Notes: a model not told the origin generated them from the sequence alone. DNA of 15,743 nucleotides from an uncultured Succinatimonas sp. (GCA_900548485.1 URKL01000009.1:1-15743), one strand, 5' to 3'; counted from the first letter of the stretch, positions 8,683 to 15,729 are shown. A program made the numbers and translations.

Positions 8683-8698
8683 AGTGATCAATATCACT
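8683..8698 (+). promoter_or_regulatory. CRP-like binding site
   Basis: AGTGATCAATATCACT is a perfect dyad with the CRP core GTGA-N6-TCAC (consensus TGTGA-N6-TCACA, one mismatch per half). It also resembles the FNR pattern TTGAT-N4-ATCAA, but the base that separates the two families is G, which favours CRP. The centre at 8690.5 is 41.5 bp upstream of the start predicted from the TATTAT box at 8720-8725, the class II activator position. This suggests catabolite control of galactonate use. Confidence 0.6.
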
Positions 8699-8710
8699 GG
8701 AATTATCTCA

Positions 8711-8725
8711 ATATTTGTCTATTAT
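8711..8725 (-). promoter_or_regulatory. Candidate IclR operator copy 2 overlapping the -10 of the TRAP-dgo promoter
   Basis: On the minus strand this reads ATAATAGACAAATAT, matching copy 1 in its first 11 bases but inverted. Its plus-strand right end, TATTAT (8720-8725), is a 5/6 match to a -10 box lying 41.5 bp beyond the CRP dyad if transcription starts near 8732. No good -35 is present, as expected for a class II activator-dependent promoter. A repressor here would block polymerase. Start point and binding are predictions. Confidence 0.45.
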
Positions 8726-8744
8726 CTTAGTCGAAAACTCCAAA

Positions 8745-8759
8745 ATTATAGACAAAATT
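8745..8759 (+). promoter_or_regulatory. Candidate IclR operator, copy 3
   Basis: ATTATAGACAAAATT is the third copy of the ATAATAGACAA-type motif, placed about +14 to +28 relative to the predicted start point. With copy 2 it forms an inverted pair of motifs flanking the start of the TRAP-dgo transcript. The remainder of 8428-8807 is AT-rich leader with no other recognisable element; the ribosome binding site AAGGA is at 8797-8801. Confidence 0.42.
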
Positions 8760-8807
8760 ATAAGATGGGGTCAGATATATTGATAGGAATCAAAGCAAGG
8801 AATTATT

Positions 8808-9872
8808 ATGAGAGTTTTTTCTAAAGCCATCGGCATTTCTATTTTATCTGCAAGTATTTTAGCAATTGTTGGTTGTGGTGGTCAGGAGAGCAAACCTGCA
8901 GCTGCAGCTCAAGCTCCGGCAAAAACTGAAGCTGCCGCCCCGGCAAAGCCTGAACCAATTGTTTTAAGAGCAGGTCATGATTCTCCAGAGACTGTTCCGG
9001 TTGCTAAGGGCTTAGCTAAGTGGGCAGAACTTGTAAATGAACGTACTCAGGGTGCAGTTCAGATTCAAGTCTTTAATAATGGCACAGTAGGTTCTGCTAG
9101 TGACTATGCTGTTAATTGTCAGTTAGGTACCTTAGATATTGGTGCAGTTAACCAGTCTGTAATGACCTCTTTTATTCCGGATATCGCTGCTATTGATATT
9201 CCGTACCTCATTACTTCTTATGAGGAGGCCGATAAATTATTCGCCAATAACGGTCCTTTGACTCAGTATTACACCAATGAGATTGCTAATGCAGGTATCA
9301 ATATTTTAAATATGGATATTTGGGAAGTTGGTTTCCGTGAGTTCTCAAACTCAACTCGTGAGATTAAGACCCCAGCTGACATTGCTGGTATTAAGTTACG
9401 TGTAATGGATTCTAAGATCCATCAGGGCTTCTGGCGTGCTTTAGGTGCCGATCCTGTACCTATGTCTTGGGGTGAAGCCTATACTGCTTTACAGCAAAAG
9501 GCTATTGATGGCGTAGAAAATGCTATTTCTGTTCTTGATGGTAATAACATCAATGAAGTCAATCAGTATCTGGCTATGACCGATCACAACTATTCCTCTA
9601 TCTTTATGATCATCTCTGAAAAGACTTGGAACAAGTTGACCCCTGAACAGCAAAAGATTGTCCAAGAGACTGCTCGTGAGGCTGGTAAGTATCAGCGTGA
9701 AGAGCAACGCCGTCAGGCTCAAGCTGCAGTTGATAATCTCGCTAAAAAGGGAATGACTGTAACTACAGTTAATAAGGAAGAAATGAAGACTGTTGTTGCT
9801 GATTTCTTAAAGGAGCAAAAAGCTGCTTATCCTGAAATTGTAAAAGTTATTGATAGTACCTTAACTAAGTAA
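8808..9872 (+). CDS. TRAP transporter solute-binding lipoprotein (DctP family), probable D-galactonate binding
   Basis: Extracytoplasmic substrate-binding subunit of a TRAP transporter, 354 aa. Seen: a lipoprotein signal peptide with basic MRVFSK, a hydrophobic stretch and lipobox AIVGC with the acylated Cys at 23; an Ala/Pro/Lys-rich linker at about 29-50; then the DctP fold with WEVGFREFSNSTREIKTPADIAGIKLRVM (172-200), including the family's carboxylate-binding arginine candidate R198, and GVENAI (235-240). TRAP binding proteins typically hold acidic substrates through an arginine salt bridge. The dgo genes downstream point to galactonate as ligand (inference; a related sugar acid is possible). 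Lipid anchoring is less usual than a free periplasmic protein. The gene is first in the operon and followed by a terminator hairpin, which would allow it to be made in excess of the membrane subunits. AAGGA at 8797-8801 fixes the start. Confidence 0.92.
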   Translation: MRVFSKAIGISILSASILAIVGCGGQESKPAAAAQAPAKTEAAAPAKPEPIVLRAGHDSPETVPVAKGLAKWAELVNERTQGAVQIQVFNNGTVGSASDYAVNCQLGTLDIGAVNQSVMTSFIPDIAAIDIPYLITSYEEADKLFANNGPLTQYYTNEIANAGINILNMDIWEVGFREFSNSTREIKTPADIAGIKLRVMDSKIHQGFWRALGADPVPMSWGEAYTALQQKAIDGVENAISVLDGNNINEVNQYLAMTDHNYSSIFMIISEKTWNKLTPEQQKIVQETAREAGKYQREEQRRQAQAAVDNLAKKGMTVTTVNKEEMKTVVADFLKEQKAAYPEIVKVIDSTLTK

Positions 9873-9882
9873 CCAAACTTCT

Positions 9883-9909
9883 GGCAGGCCTTAGAGCCTG
9901 CCGTTTTTT
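9883..9909 (+). terminator. Intra-operon intrinsic terminator/attenuator after the TRAP binding protein
   Basis: GGCAGGC (9883-9889) pairs perfectly with GCCTGCC (9896-9902) around a 6-nt loop, followed by G and six T (9904-9909): a classic Rho-independent terminator. It lies in the 49-bp gap before the small-permease gene, so partial readthrough would give more binding protein than permease. Confidence 0.82.
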
Positions 9910-9921
9910 CAGGACATAAAG

Positions 9922-10470
9922 ATGTTTGCAACTATAAATAAAATGTTTGCCGCCTTTCAAAAGGTATTGCTCTGCACAATTACCTTGGCGCTTATCACAA
10001 TGATGGTGGTTATCTTTGTACAGGTCTTCACCCGTTATGTAATTTTTTATTCATTACCATGGTCTGAAGAATTATCAAGATATCTATTCGTATTTATTAT
10101 TTTGATTGGTATCAATATTGCTGTATCTCAGGAAATCTTAATTAAGATTGATGCCTTACAAAATTTATTTAAGTCCTTACGTATACGTATAGCTTTTGAC
10201 ATTTTCCATAGTGCTATTGGTATCGTAGCTTGTATTTTAATTGCAAGTTATGCAACCGATCTTTTCCCTGTGGGTATGGTTCAAAAATCTCCGGCAATGC
10301 GTATTCCTATGATCATCATGTACGGTATTGTATTTGGTGGTTATGTTTTATCTACCATTGCTTTGGTATTGAAACTTATAGAAAAAATCATTGCCTTTTT
10401 TGATCCAAAAAATCACGGTGTCACGGTTTCCTTTGAAGAAGACGTACAGGATGCCATGAAGGGAGAATAA
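9922..10470 (+). CDS. TRAP transporter small permease (DctQ family)
   Basis: Small inner-membrane subunit of the TRAP transporter, 182 aa. Seen: four predicted membrane segments at about 14-42 (LLCTITLALITMMVVIFVQVF), 53-70 (FVFIILIGINIAVS), 88-110 (AFDIFHSAIGIVACILIASY) and 130-158 (GIVFGGYVLSTIALVLKLI), the DctQ layout. The motif PWSEELSRYLFVFIILIG after the first segment is typical of the family. AGGA at 9911-9914, directly behind the terminator T-run, serves as ribosome binding site. The large permease starts 2 bp after its stop codon, so the two are co-translated and form the membrane complex. Confidence 0.93.
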   Translation: MFATINKMFAAFQKVLLCTITLALITMMVVIFVQVFTRYVIFYSLPWSEELSRYLFVFIILIGINIAVSQEILIKIDALQNLFKSLRIRIAFDIFHSAIGIVACILIASYATDLFPVGMVQKSPAMRIPMIIMYGIVFGGYVLSTIALVLKLIEKIIAFFDPKNHGVTVSFEEDVQDAMKGE

Positions 10471-10472
10471 TT

Positions 10473-11759
10473 ATGGATTTACCTGTTGTTATTTTATTTG
10501 CCACGCTATTAGTGGCTTTAGTTGCCGGTGTGCCAATCATTTGGAGTTTGGCATTGGCAAGTGTAGCTTCTATTGCTTTAAATCCTACTTTAACCTTCGT
10601 GGTTGTAGGTCAGAGAATGTTTGCAGGCGCAGACTCCTTCTCATTATTAGCAGTACCAGCCTTTATGTTAGCTGGCGATGTTATGAGTCAAGGAGGCCTA
10701 TCTAAACGTCTTATTGACTTTGCTGAAGCTTTAGTAGGTTGGGTTGCCGGTGGCTTGTCTATTGTAGCTGTTGCCGCTTGCGCTTTCTTCGCTGCTATTT
10801 CTGGATCTTCCATGGCTACTACAGCATCTATTGGTGGTGTTATGTATCCTGAGATGATCAAGCGTGGTTATCCTAAAGCTTATTCTGCAGCAATTCAGGC
10901 TATTGGTGGTACCTTAGGTGTAGTTATTCCGCCGTCAATTGTATTCGTTATTTACGGTACTGTTACCGGAGTTTCTATCTCCAAACTTTTAATGTCAGGT
11001 ATTATTCCTGGTATTTTCTGCGGTTTAGCTCTTGCAGCTTATTGCTTTATCGTTGCTAAACGTAGTAACTTCCCTAAGGGTGAAGCTTTTAAACCTATGA
11101 ATGTTTGGGTTGCCTTTAAGCGTGCTTTCTGGGCATTAATGATGCCTGTTATCATCTTAGGTGGTATTTATGCATCTATCTTCACCCCGACTGAAGCTGC
11201 TGTAGTTTCTGTATTCTACGGTATCTTTGTCTGCATGTTCCTCTATCGTGAGGTTAATGCTAAGAAGTTATGGGAGATCTGCCAGCATACTTCCATCATT
11301 ACCGCAAACCTTATGGGCTTAGTTGCAACTGCCTCTGTATTTGCTTATTTAGTTACTATCTATAATATTCCTACCAAAATTACTGAGTTCTTTATGGGCT
11401 TCTGTGATACTTGGGTTTTATTCATGATTATTATAAATTTAATCATGCTTTTTGCAGGTATGTTCTTAGATAATGGTTCAATTATTTTGATTTTAGGACC
11501 GATCTTAGCTCCATTAGCTGTAAGTTATGGTATTGATCCAGTTCAATTTGGTTTGGTAGTAGTATTTGTTTTATCTATGGGACAATGTACGCCTCCATTT
11601 GGTACGTGTATGTTTATTGCTTGTGGAATTTCAGGATTGCCTGTAATGCGTGTAGCTAAGGCTTTGATGGGCTTTATCTTAGTTGAAATTGCTTGTGCCT
11701 TACTATTTAGCTTTGTTCCTGGATTCTCCTTATGGATTCCTCAACTTTTAAATGGTTAA
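10473..11759 (+). CDS. TRAP transporter large permease (DctM family)
   Basis: Large inner-membrane subunit that carries out sodium-driven substrate import, 428 aa, the usual DctM length. Seen: hydrophobic throughout with about a dozen membrane segments; family stretches FSLLAVPAFMLAGDVMSQGG (near residue 51), AAISGSSMATTASIGGVMYPEM (near 104), GGTLGVVIPPSIVFVIYG (near 144), FTPTEAAVVSVFYG (near 237), and a C-terminal block DNGSIILILGPILAPLA followed by MGQCTPPFGTCMFI. GGGAG at 10461-10465 precedes the start. It is followed by a hairpin and then dgoA. Substrate identity comes from the binding protein and the dgo context, not from this sequence. Confidence 0.95.
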   Translation: MDLPVVILFATLLVALVAGVPIIWSLALASVASIALNPTLTFVVVGQRMFAGADSFSLLAVPAFMLAGDVMSQGGLSKRLIDFAEALVGWVAGGLSIVAVAACAFFAAISGSSMATTASIGGVMYPEMIKRGYPKAYSAAIQAIGGTLGVVIPPSIVFVIYGTVTGVSISKLLMSGIIPGIFCGLALAAYCFIVAKRSNFPKGEAFKPMNVWVAFKRAFWALMMPVIILGGIYASIFTPTEAAVVSVFYGIFVCMFLYREVNAKKLWEICQHTSIITANLMGLVATASVFAYLVTIYNIPTKITEFFMGFCDTWVLFMIIINLIMLFAGMFLDNGSIILILGPILAPLAVSYGIDPVQFGLVVVFVLSMGQCTPPFGTCMFIACGISGLPVMRVAKALMGFILVEIACALLFSFVPGFSLWIPQLLNG

Positions 11760-11767
11760 TAGCTTTA

Positions 11768-11789
11768 TAGGTCCTGTTAACAGGACCTA
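11768..11789 (+). promoter_or_regulatory. 22-nt perfect palindrome between the TRAP and dgo genes
   Basis: The arms TAGGTCCTGTT and AACAGGACCTA are fully complementary, giving a 9-bp stem with a 4-nt loop in RNA. No T-run follows; instead the dgoA ribosome binding site AAGGTG comes about 7 nt later. It could act as an mRNA processing or stabilising hairpin, a weak attenuator, or a DNA operator. The hairpin is seen; its role is open. Confidence 0.5.
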
Positions 11790-11806
11790 ATTACAAAGGT
11801 GAAAAA

Positions 11807-12448
11807 ATGGACACTTTAAAGTTTATTGAAGAAAATCGTTTAGTGGCAATTTCTCGTCAGGTTTATGGCGATGATTTATTAGAGTCAGCTAAGGCGATTA
11901 TTGATGGTGGCATTAAGTTATTGGAGATCACCTTTGATCAGGCTGATAGCGATTGCTTAAAATTAACTCCATCCTCAATTAGCTTAGTGAAAAAGACTTT
12001 AGGTGACAAGATTTGTGTGGGCGCTGGTACAGTTATGACCGTAGAGCAGGCTCGTGCAGCTAAGGATGCTGGTGCAGATTTTGCTTTAGCACCTAATGTT
12101 GATTTTGAAGTAATTCATGAGATGAAGAAGTTAGGGTTAATTTCAGTTCCTGGTGCCTTATCTCCCTCTGAGGTTGCTTCAGCCTATAAAGAAGGTGCCG
12201 ATATTGTTAAGATATTCCCGGTTGCAAGTTTAGGCGTAGATTATATTAAAGCTATTCGTGGCCCTATTAACCATATTCCACTTATGGCTGTAGGTGGTGT
12301 CAGTGCTACTAATGTTAAAGCCTTATTAGAGGCTGGTTGCGGTAGTGCTGGTATTGGATCAAATATTATCAATAAAAAGAGAGCCTCTGCCGGAAAATTT
12401 GATGAAATCCGTCAGGCTGCTTTAGAGTTTTACAACGCAATTCATTAG
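11807..12448 (+). CDS. dgoA: 2-dehydro-3-deoxy-6-phosphogalactonate aldolase (KDPG/KDPGal class I aldolase)
   Basis: Class I aldolase of 213 aa that cleaves 2-dehydro-3-deoxy-6-phospho-galactonate to pyruvate and D-glyceraldehyde 3-phosphate, the last step of the pathway; cytoplasmic. Seen: the KDPG-aldolase barrel with R17 (AISRQV), catalytic E40 (LLEITFD), VGAGTV (71-76), SVPGALSPSE (113-122), the Schiff-base lysine K135 in VKIFPV, and the phosphate-binding end AVGGVSATN and GIGSNII. The family alone cannot separate KDPG (Eda) from KDPGal (DgoA) specificity; adjacency to dgoK and dgoD decides for the galactonate branch. AAGGTG at 11796-11801 precedes the ATG, and AGGAG of the next gene overlaps the stop codon. 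Confidence 0.9.
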   Translation: MDTLKFIEENRLVAISRQVYGDDLLESAKAIIDGGIKLLEITFDQADSDCLKLTPSSISLVKKTLGDKICVGAGTVMTVEQARAAKDAGADFALAPNVDFEVIHEMKKLGLISVPGALSPSEVASAYKEGADIVKIFPVASLGVDYIKAIRGPINHIPLMAVGGVSATNVKALLEAGCGSAGIGSNIINKKRASAGKFDEIRQAALEFYNAIH

Positions 12449-12459
12449 GAGATAAAAAG

Positions 12460-13365
12460 ATGAGCGCTAAGAATTTTGTAGTAATGGATTGGGGTTCAAC
12501 CAATATTAGAGCCTTTTTATATGTAGACGATAAATTAGTAGACACCAAGAAATCCCCTGAAGGTGTAACTGTCGTCCGTGGCGCAGCTTGTGAAGGTGTA
12601 TTTGATAAGATCACCGCTGACTGGTTTGCTAAGTATGGCCCTATGCCGACTATTATGGCTGGCATGGTTGGTTCTATCAATGGTTGGGCTGATGCACAAT
12701 ACTTACAGTGCCCTGTTGATTTAGCTGAATTACCAAATCACTTAACTGAGGTTAAGCACAGCAAGGGTTATAAGATCAGAATTGTTCCGGGTTTATGTGT
12801 AAAAGATCCTGATAACTACAATGTTATCCGTGGCGAGGAGACTCAGTTAGTAGGTGCTATCAATAAGCAACCGTCTAAGGTTTTCTTAATGCCTGGTACT
12901 CACTGCAAGTGGGTTTTAGCTGATGGTTCTAAGATTAACTCCTTTAGAACTGCTATGACCGGTGAGATGCATTCTGTAATGATGAAGTACTCTTTAATCG
13001 GTTTAGGTGCAGGTGAGCAAGAGGAGTCTGCTCCTGATTTTGAGGCTGGCTTACACTGTGGTTATGAAGAGAACAATATTCTCCCACGTTTATTTGAAAT
13101 CCGTGGTGCTAATATTTTAGGTGGCATTAAACCTTGTCATGTTGGCGAATACTTATCAGGCCTTTTAATTGGTGCTGAAATTGCATCTATGCAGAAGATC
13201 TTTAAGTTTACTGCAGATGATGGTGCTTTAGGTATTATTGCAAGCCCATTCTTAACCGCTCGTTATGCTAAGGGCTTGAAGTTAGCTGGTTTAGAATCCT
13301 TTAACTTAGAAGGCGATGAGGCTTTCTTAGGCGGTATTTTACCTTTAGCTCATTCCTTACTCTAA
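12460..13365 (+). CDS. dgoK: 2-dehydro-3-deoxygalactonokinase
   Basis: Kinase of 301 aa that phosphorylates 2-dehydro-3-deoxygalactonate at C6 with ATP, the middle step between DgoD and DgoA. Seen: phosphate-binding start FVVMDWGSTNIRAF (6-19); GMVGSINGWADAQYLQCP (68-85), a strong DgoK signature; VIRGEETQL (122-130); MPGTHCKWV (144-152); and TAMTGE (164-169). The length is slightly above that of E. coli DgoK (292 aa). ATG at 12460 sits 8 nt after an AGGAG that overlaps the dgoA stop codon. It is part of the same transcript as the TRAP genes, with no terminator between it and dgoD. Confidence 0.94.
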   Translation: MSAKNFVVMDWGSTNIRAFLYVDDKLVDTKKSPEGVTVVRGAACEGVFDKITADWFAKYGPMPTIMAGMVGSINGWADAQYLQCPVDLAELPNHLTEVKHSKGYKIRIVPGLCVKDPDNYNVIRGEETQLVGAINKQPSKVFLMPGTHCKWVLADGSKINSFRTAMTGEMHSVMMKYSLIGLGAGEQEESAPDFEAGLHCGYEENNILPRLFEIRGANILGGIKPCHVGEYLSGLLIGAEIASMQKIFKFTADDGALGIIASPFLTARYAKGLKLAGLESFNLEGDEAFLGGILPLAHSLL

Positions 13366-13385
13366 TATTTATAGGTAGATAAGTT

Positions 13386-14537
13386 ATGAAAATTACTAAA
13401 ATTTCAACTTTTAGAGTTCTGCCACGTTGGATGTTCGTCAAAATTGAAACTGACGAAGGCATCAGTGGTTGGGGTGAGCCTGTAGTTGAGGGCCATGCTA
13501 AGACAGTAGAAGCAGCCGTTCATGAGATTGAGGATTATATCTTAGGAGTTGATCCTCGTAATATCAATGATATTTGGCAGATGCTTTATCGTACTCGTTT
13601 TTATCGTGGTGGCCCGGTTATGATGTCTGCAATTGCAGGTATAGATCAGGCTTTATGGGATATTAAAGGCAAGGCTTTAGGCGTCAATGTTACTGAGTTA
13701 TTAGGCGGTAAGGTTCGCGATAAGATTAAAGCTTACAGCTGGGTTGGTGGTGATCGTCCTAGTGATGTTATTGATGGTATCAATAAATTACGTGAAATCG
13801 GTTTCGATACATTTAAGCTCAATGGTTGTGAAGATTTAGGCTTTATTGATACTCATAAGAAGATTCGTCACTCTATTTCTATTGCTGCTGATATTCGTAA
13901 AGAATTTGGTGATGATATTGAATTCGGTCTTGATTTCCATGGTCGTGTCACAGCTCCTATGGCAAAGATCATGATGAAGGAATTAGAGCCTTATCATCCA
14001 TTATTTATCGAAGAGCCTGTTTTAGCTGAGAATTATGAGTACTATCGTATTTTAGCTGATAACTCTGATCTCATTATTGCAGCTGGCGAGAGAATGTACT
14101 CTCGTTATGACTTCAAGCGTGTTTTAGAAGCTCGTGGTGTATCTATCTTACAGCCAGATTTATCTCATGCTGGTGGTATTACAGAGTGCATGAAGATTGC
14201 TTCTTTATGCGAGGCCTATGATGTTGCCTTAGCTCCACATTGCCCGTTAGGACCTGTAGCTTTAGCTTCTTGCTTAGCTGTTGATATGGTCTCTTACAAT
14301 GCAGCTTTACAAGAGCAGAGTATGGGTATTCATTACAATCAAGGTGCTGAGCTCTTAACTTATGTAAATAACCCTGAGGACTTCAATATGTCTGATGGTT
14401 ACTTACATGCATTAACTAAACCTGGTTTAGGTGTTGAGGTTAATGAGGAGCGTATTCGTAAAGCAGCTGAAAGCAATACTGTTAACTGGCACAACCCTGT
14501 ATGGCGCCATCCTGACGGAAGTGTTGCTGAGTGGTAA
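13386..14537 (+). CDS. dgoD: D-galactonate dehydratase
   Basis: Enolase-superfamily dehydratase of 383 aa that converts D-galactonate to 2-dehydro-3-deoxy-D-galactonate with Mg2+; first enzymatic step of the pathway. Seen: N-terminal capping domain starting [17 protein letters not shown]; metal ligands D183, E209 and E235; catalytic H185 (LDFHGR) and H285 (APHCPLG); D258 (QPDLSHAGG) and E310 (LQEQSMG). The positions coincide with those of E. coli DgoD (382 aa), and long stretches such as [10 protein letters not shown] and [10 protein letters not shown] look the same, so this is an isofunctional call rather than only a superfamily one. AGGTAG at 13373-13378 precedes the start. It is the last gene of the operon, followed by a strong terminator. 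Confidence 0.97.
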   Translation: MKITKISTFRVLPRWMFVKIETDEGISGWGEPVVEGHAKTVEAAVHEIEDYILGVDPRNINDIWQMLYRTRFYRGGPVMMSAIAGIDQALWDIKGKALGVNVTELLGGKVRDKIKAYSWVGGDRPSDVIDGINKLREIGFDTFKLNGCEDLGFIDTHKKIRHSISIAADIRKEFGDDIEFGLDFHGRVTAPMAKIMMKELEPYHPLFIEEPVLAENYEYYRILADNSDLIIAAGERMYSRYDFKRVLEARGVSILQPDLSHAGGITECMKIASLCEAYDVALAPHCPLGPVALASCLAVDMVSYNAALQEQSMGIHYNQGAELLTYVNNPEDFNMSDGYLHALTKPGLGVEVNEERIRKAAESNTVNWHNPVWRHPDGSVAEW

Positions 14538-14567
14538 TTTAGCCTATAACATTTGTCTTTAAAATTT

Positions 14568-14599
14568 AACCTCTTACAATTTGTAAGAGGTTTTTTTTT
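14568..14599 (+). terminator. Terminator of the TRAP-dgo operon
   Basis: AACCTCTTACAA (14568-14579) pairs with TTGTAAGAGGTT (14581-14592), realistically an 8-bp stem CCTCTTAC/GTAAGAGG with a 5-nt loop, followed by nine T (14591-14599). The stop codon of the convergent permease gene (14598-14600) lies in this T-run. On the minus strand the hairpin is followed by only a weak T-rich stretch, so it serves mainly the plus strand. Confidence 0.88.
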
Positions 14600-15524
14600 A
14601 GTTATCAATGCCTGTTATGATGGCTAAAAGAGGGAGAGTTACCACACTCATAAGAGTTGTTAGAGATATTCCTCGAGTGGCGATATCATTAGCTTTAGGA
14701 CAATAAATAGTGGCGAACATGGCTATCATATTGCCAGCAGGTGTTGCGATTAAGATAAGACTAGTACCTAAAAGATCGATATCAGTAATAAATTGCTTTA
14801 AAAGAAGCATGATCGCCAAGGGCATAAAAAACATCTTAAATAGTGAAAAAATTACTAGTTTTAAATCTGAAAATAAATCTAAAATTTTTAAATTGGCCAT
14901 TGCAGCTCCAATGAGAATCATGGCCAATGGCCCTGTAACCGAACCTACCATATCTATAGGCTGTACAATAATGTTGGGTAATTGTAGATTTGCGAAATAA
15001 AAAATAAATGCTAGTAAGGCTGCAATTAGACCAGGATTAAAAACTTTGATAAGGACATTTTTAAAGCTTTTAATCGGGGTACCACTGACCACAATTAAGC
15101 CATAAGTAAAGATTAAAAGACTACTTGGTAAGTTAAAAATCATCAGATAAATAACAGCACGATGCCCATAAATATTTGAGAGCAAGGGCAAACCCATAAA
15201 CATGATATTGCAGAAAACTATCATGAGCTTTAGGACACGGCTATCAGGTTTTTTTAATCTAAAGATAAATGGCGAGATTTCTGCAAGAAAAATTAGTAAG
15301 GCAAAGAGAGCGCAACCTAAAACAAAAGCAAACATGAACTCATCAAAAGATAAAGATTTATCAGCATGAACTCCAGCTGAAAGGATAATTGCGGGAGTTG
15401 TAATATTGACAACTAACGCAGAGATTTGTTTCATTCCTTCTTCATTTATGATACTACGACGTCTAGCAATAATACCGACCCCGATCATAATAAAGAATAT
15501 GATCATTTGTTGGAGAGTAATCAT
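14598..15524 (-). CDS. AEC (auxin efflux carrier) family transporter
   Basis: Inner-membrane permease of 308 aa in the AEC family, whose bacterial members include malonate, malate and other organic-acid carriers. Seen: about ten hydrophobic segments in two halves; LVVNITTPAIILSAG (about 37-51), the family's N-terminal N-x-x-x-P block; FCNIMFMGLPLLSNIYG (about 103-119); VTGPLAMILIGAAMANL (about 195-211); and near the C-terminus ILIATPAGNMIAMFA (about 257-271). The substrate cannot be told. Although next to the galactonate operon, it is convergent with it and has its own promoter, so shared function is unproven. No clear Shine-Dalgarno sequence precedes the ATG; Met7 is an alternative start with no better signal. 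Confidence 0.9.
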   Translation of the reverse strand: MITLQQMIIFFIMIGVGIIARRRSIINEEGMKQISALVVNITTPAIILSAGVHADKSLSFDEFMFAFVLGCALFALLIFLAEISPFIFRLKKPDSRVLKLMIVFCNIMFMGLPLLSNIYGHRAVIYLMIFNLPSSLLIFTYGLIVVSGTPIKSFKNVLIKVFNPGLIAALLAFIFYFANLQLPNIIVQPIDMVGSVTGPLAMILIGAAMANLKILDLFSDLKLVIFSLFKMFFMPLAIMLLLKQFITDIDLLGTSLILIATPAGNMIAMFATIYCPKANDIATRGISLTTLMSVVTLPLLAIITGIDN

Positions 15525-15559
15525 TTTTTAGAACCAATTTTTTTATTTAAGTATTTAAA

Positions 15560-15568
15560 ATTATATCA
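15560..15568 (-). promoter_or_regulatory. Extended -10 promoter of the AEC transporter gene
   Basis: On the minus strand TGATATAAT is a perfect TGn-TATAAT extended -10 element; no good -35 is visible, which extended -10 promoters tolerate. It predicts a leader of about 28 nt for the AEC gene. A 6-bp AT-only hairpin (CTTAAT/ATTAAG, 15587-15602) just upstream may mark the end of the tRNA transcript, but it is weak. Confidence 0.55.
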
Positions 15569-15634
15569 CTTAATAAAAATATTAGTCTTAATTACTATTA
15601 AGGTTAAGAGTTTTTTGATGAGGATCTTAGAAGA

Positions 15635-15709
15635 TGGCACCCACAGCAGGAATCGAACCTGCATCTAATTCTTAGGAGGAACTTGTTCTATCCATTGAAC
15701 TATGCGGGC
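15635..15709 (-). tRNA. tRNA-Arg (anticodon CCU)
   Basis: A 75-nt cloverleaf can be folded on the minus strand: acceptor GCCCGCA with TGTGGGT (two G-T wobbles), D-arm GTTC/GAAC with loop AATGGATA, anticodon arm AGTTC/GAATT with loop CTCCTAA and so anticodon CCT, a 4-nt variable loop, T-arm GCAGG/CCTGC with TTCGATT, discriminator G and encoded CCA. It reads AGG codons, like E. coli argW. A TATAAT box on the minus strand lies at 15729-15724, 15 nt before the 5' end; the -35 would fall outside the window. Confidence 0.93.
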
Positions 15710-15723
15710 GCTTAGGCATGCAA

Positions 15724-15729
15724 ATTATA
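15724..15729 (-). promoter_or_regulatory. -10 box of the tRNA-Arg gene
   Basis: A perfect TATAAT on the minus strand, 14 nt upstream of the mature tRNA 5' end, giving a start point near 15717 and a short 5' leader to be removed by RNase P. The -35 region is beyond the end of the window. Confidence 0.6.

Noticed and set aside
9489..9722. 77-aa minus-strand open frame inside the TRAP binding-protein gene
   Set aside because: Antisense shadow of a conserved DctP domain.
12369..12680. 103-aa minus-strand open frame over the dgoA/dgoK junction
   Set aside because: Both sense genes carry complete family motifs across this region; the antisense product resembles nothing.
14399..14608. 69-aa minus-strand open frame over the dgoD end and terminator
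   Set aside because: Antisense to the conserved DgoD C-terminus and runs through the terminator; shadow.
14710..15000. 96-aa plus-strand open frame inside the AEC gene
   Set aside because: Antisense shadow of membrane-segment codons.
15426..15668. 80-aa plus-strand open frame at the AEC start, running into the tRNA
   Set aside because: It crosses the AEC promoter and the antisense of the tRNA; no coding signal.
15635..15709. tRNA-Arg as an integration site of a mobile element
   Set aside because: tRNA genes are frequent attachment sites, but no integrase gene and no repeat of the tRNA 3' end is present in the window.
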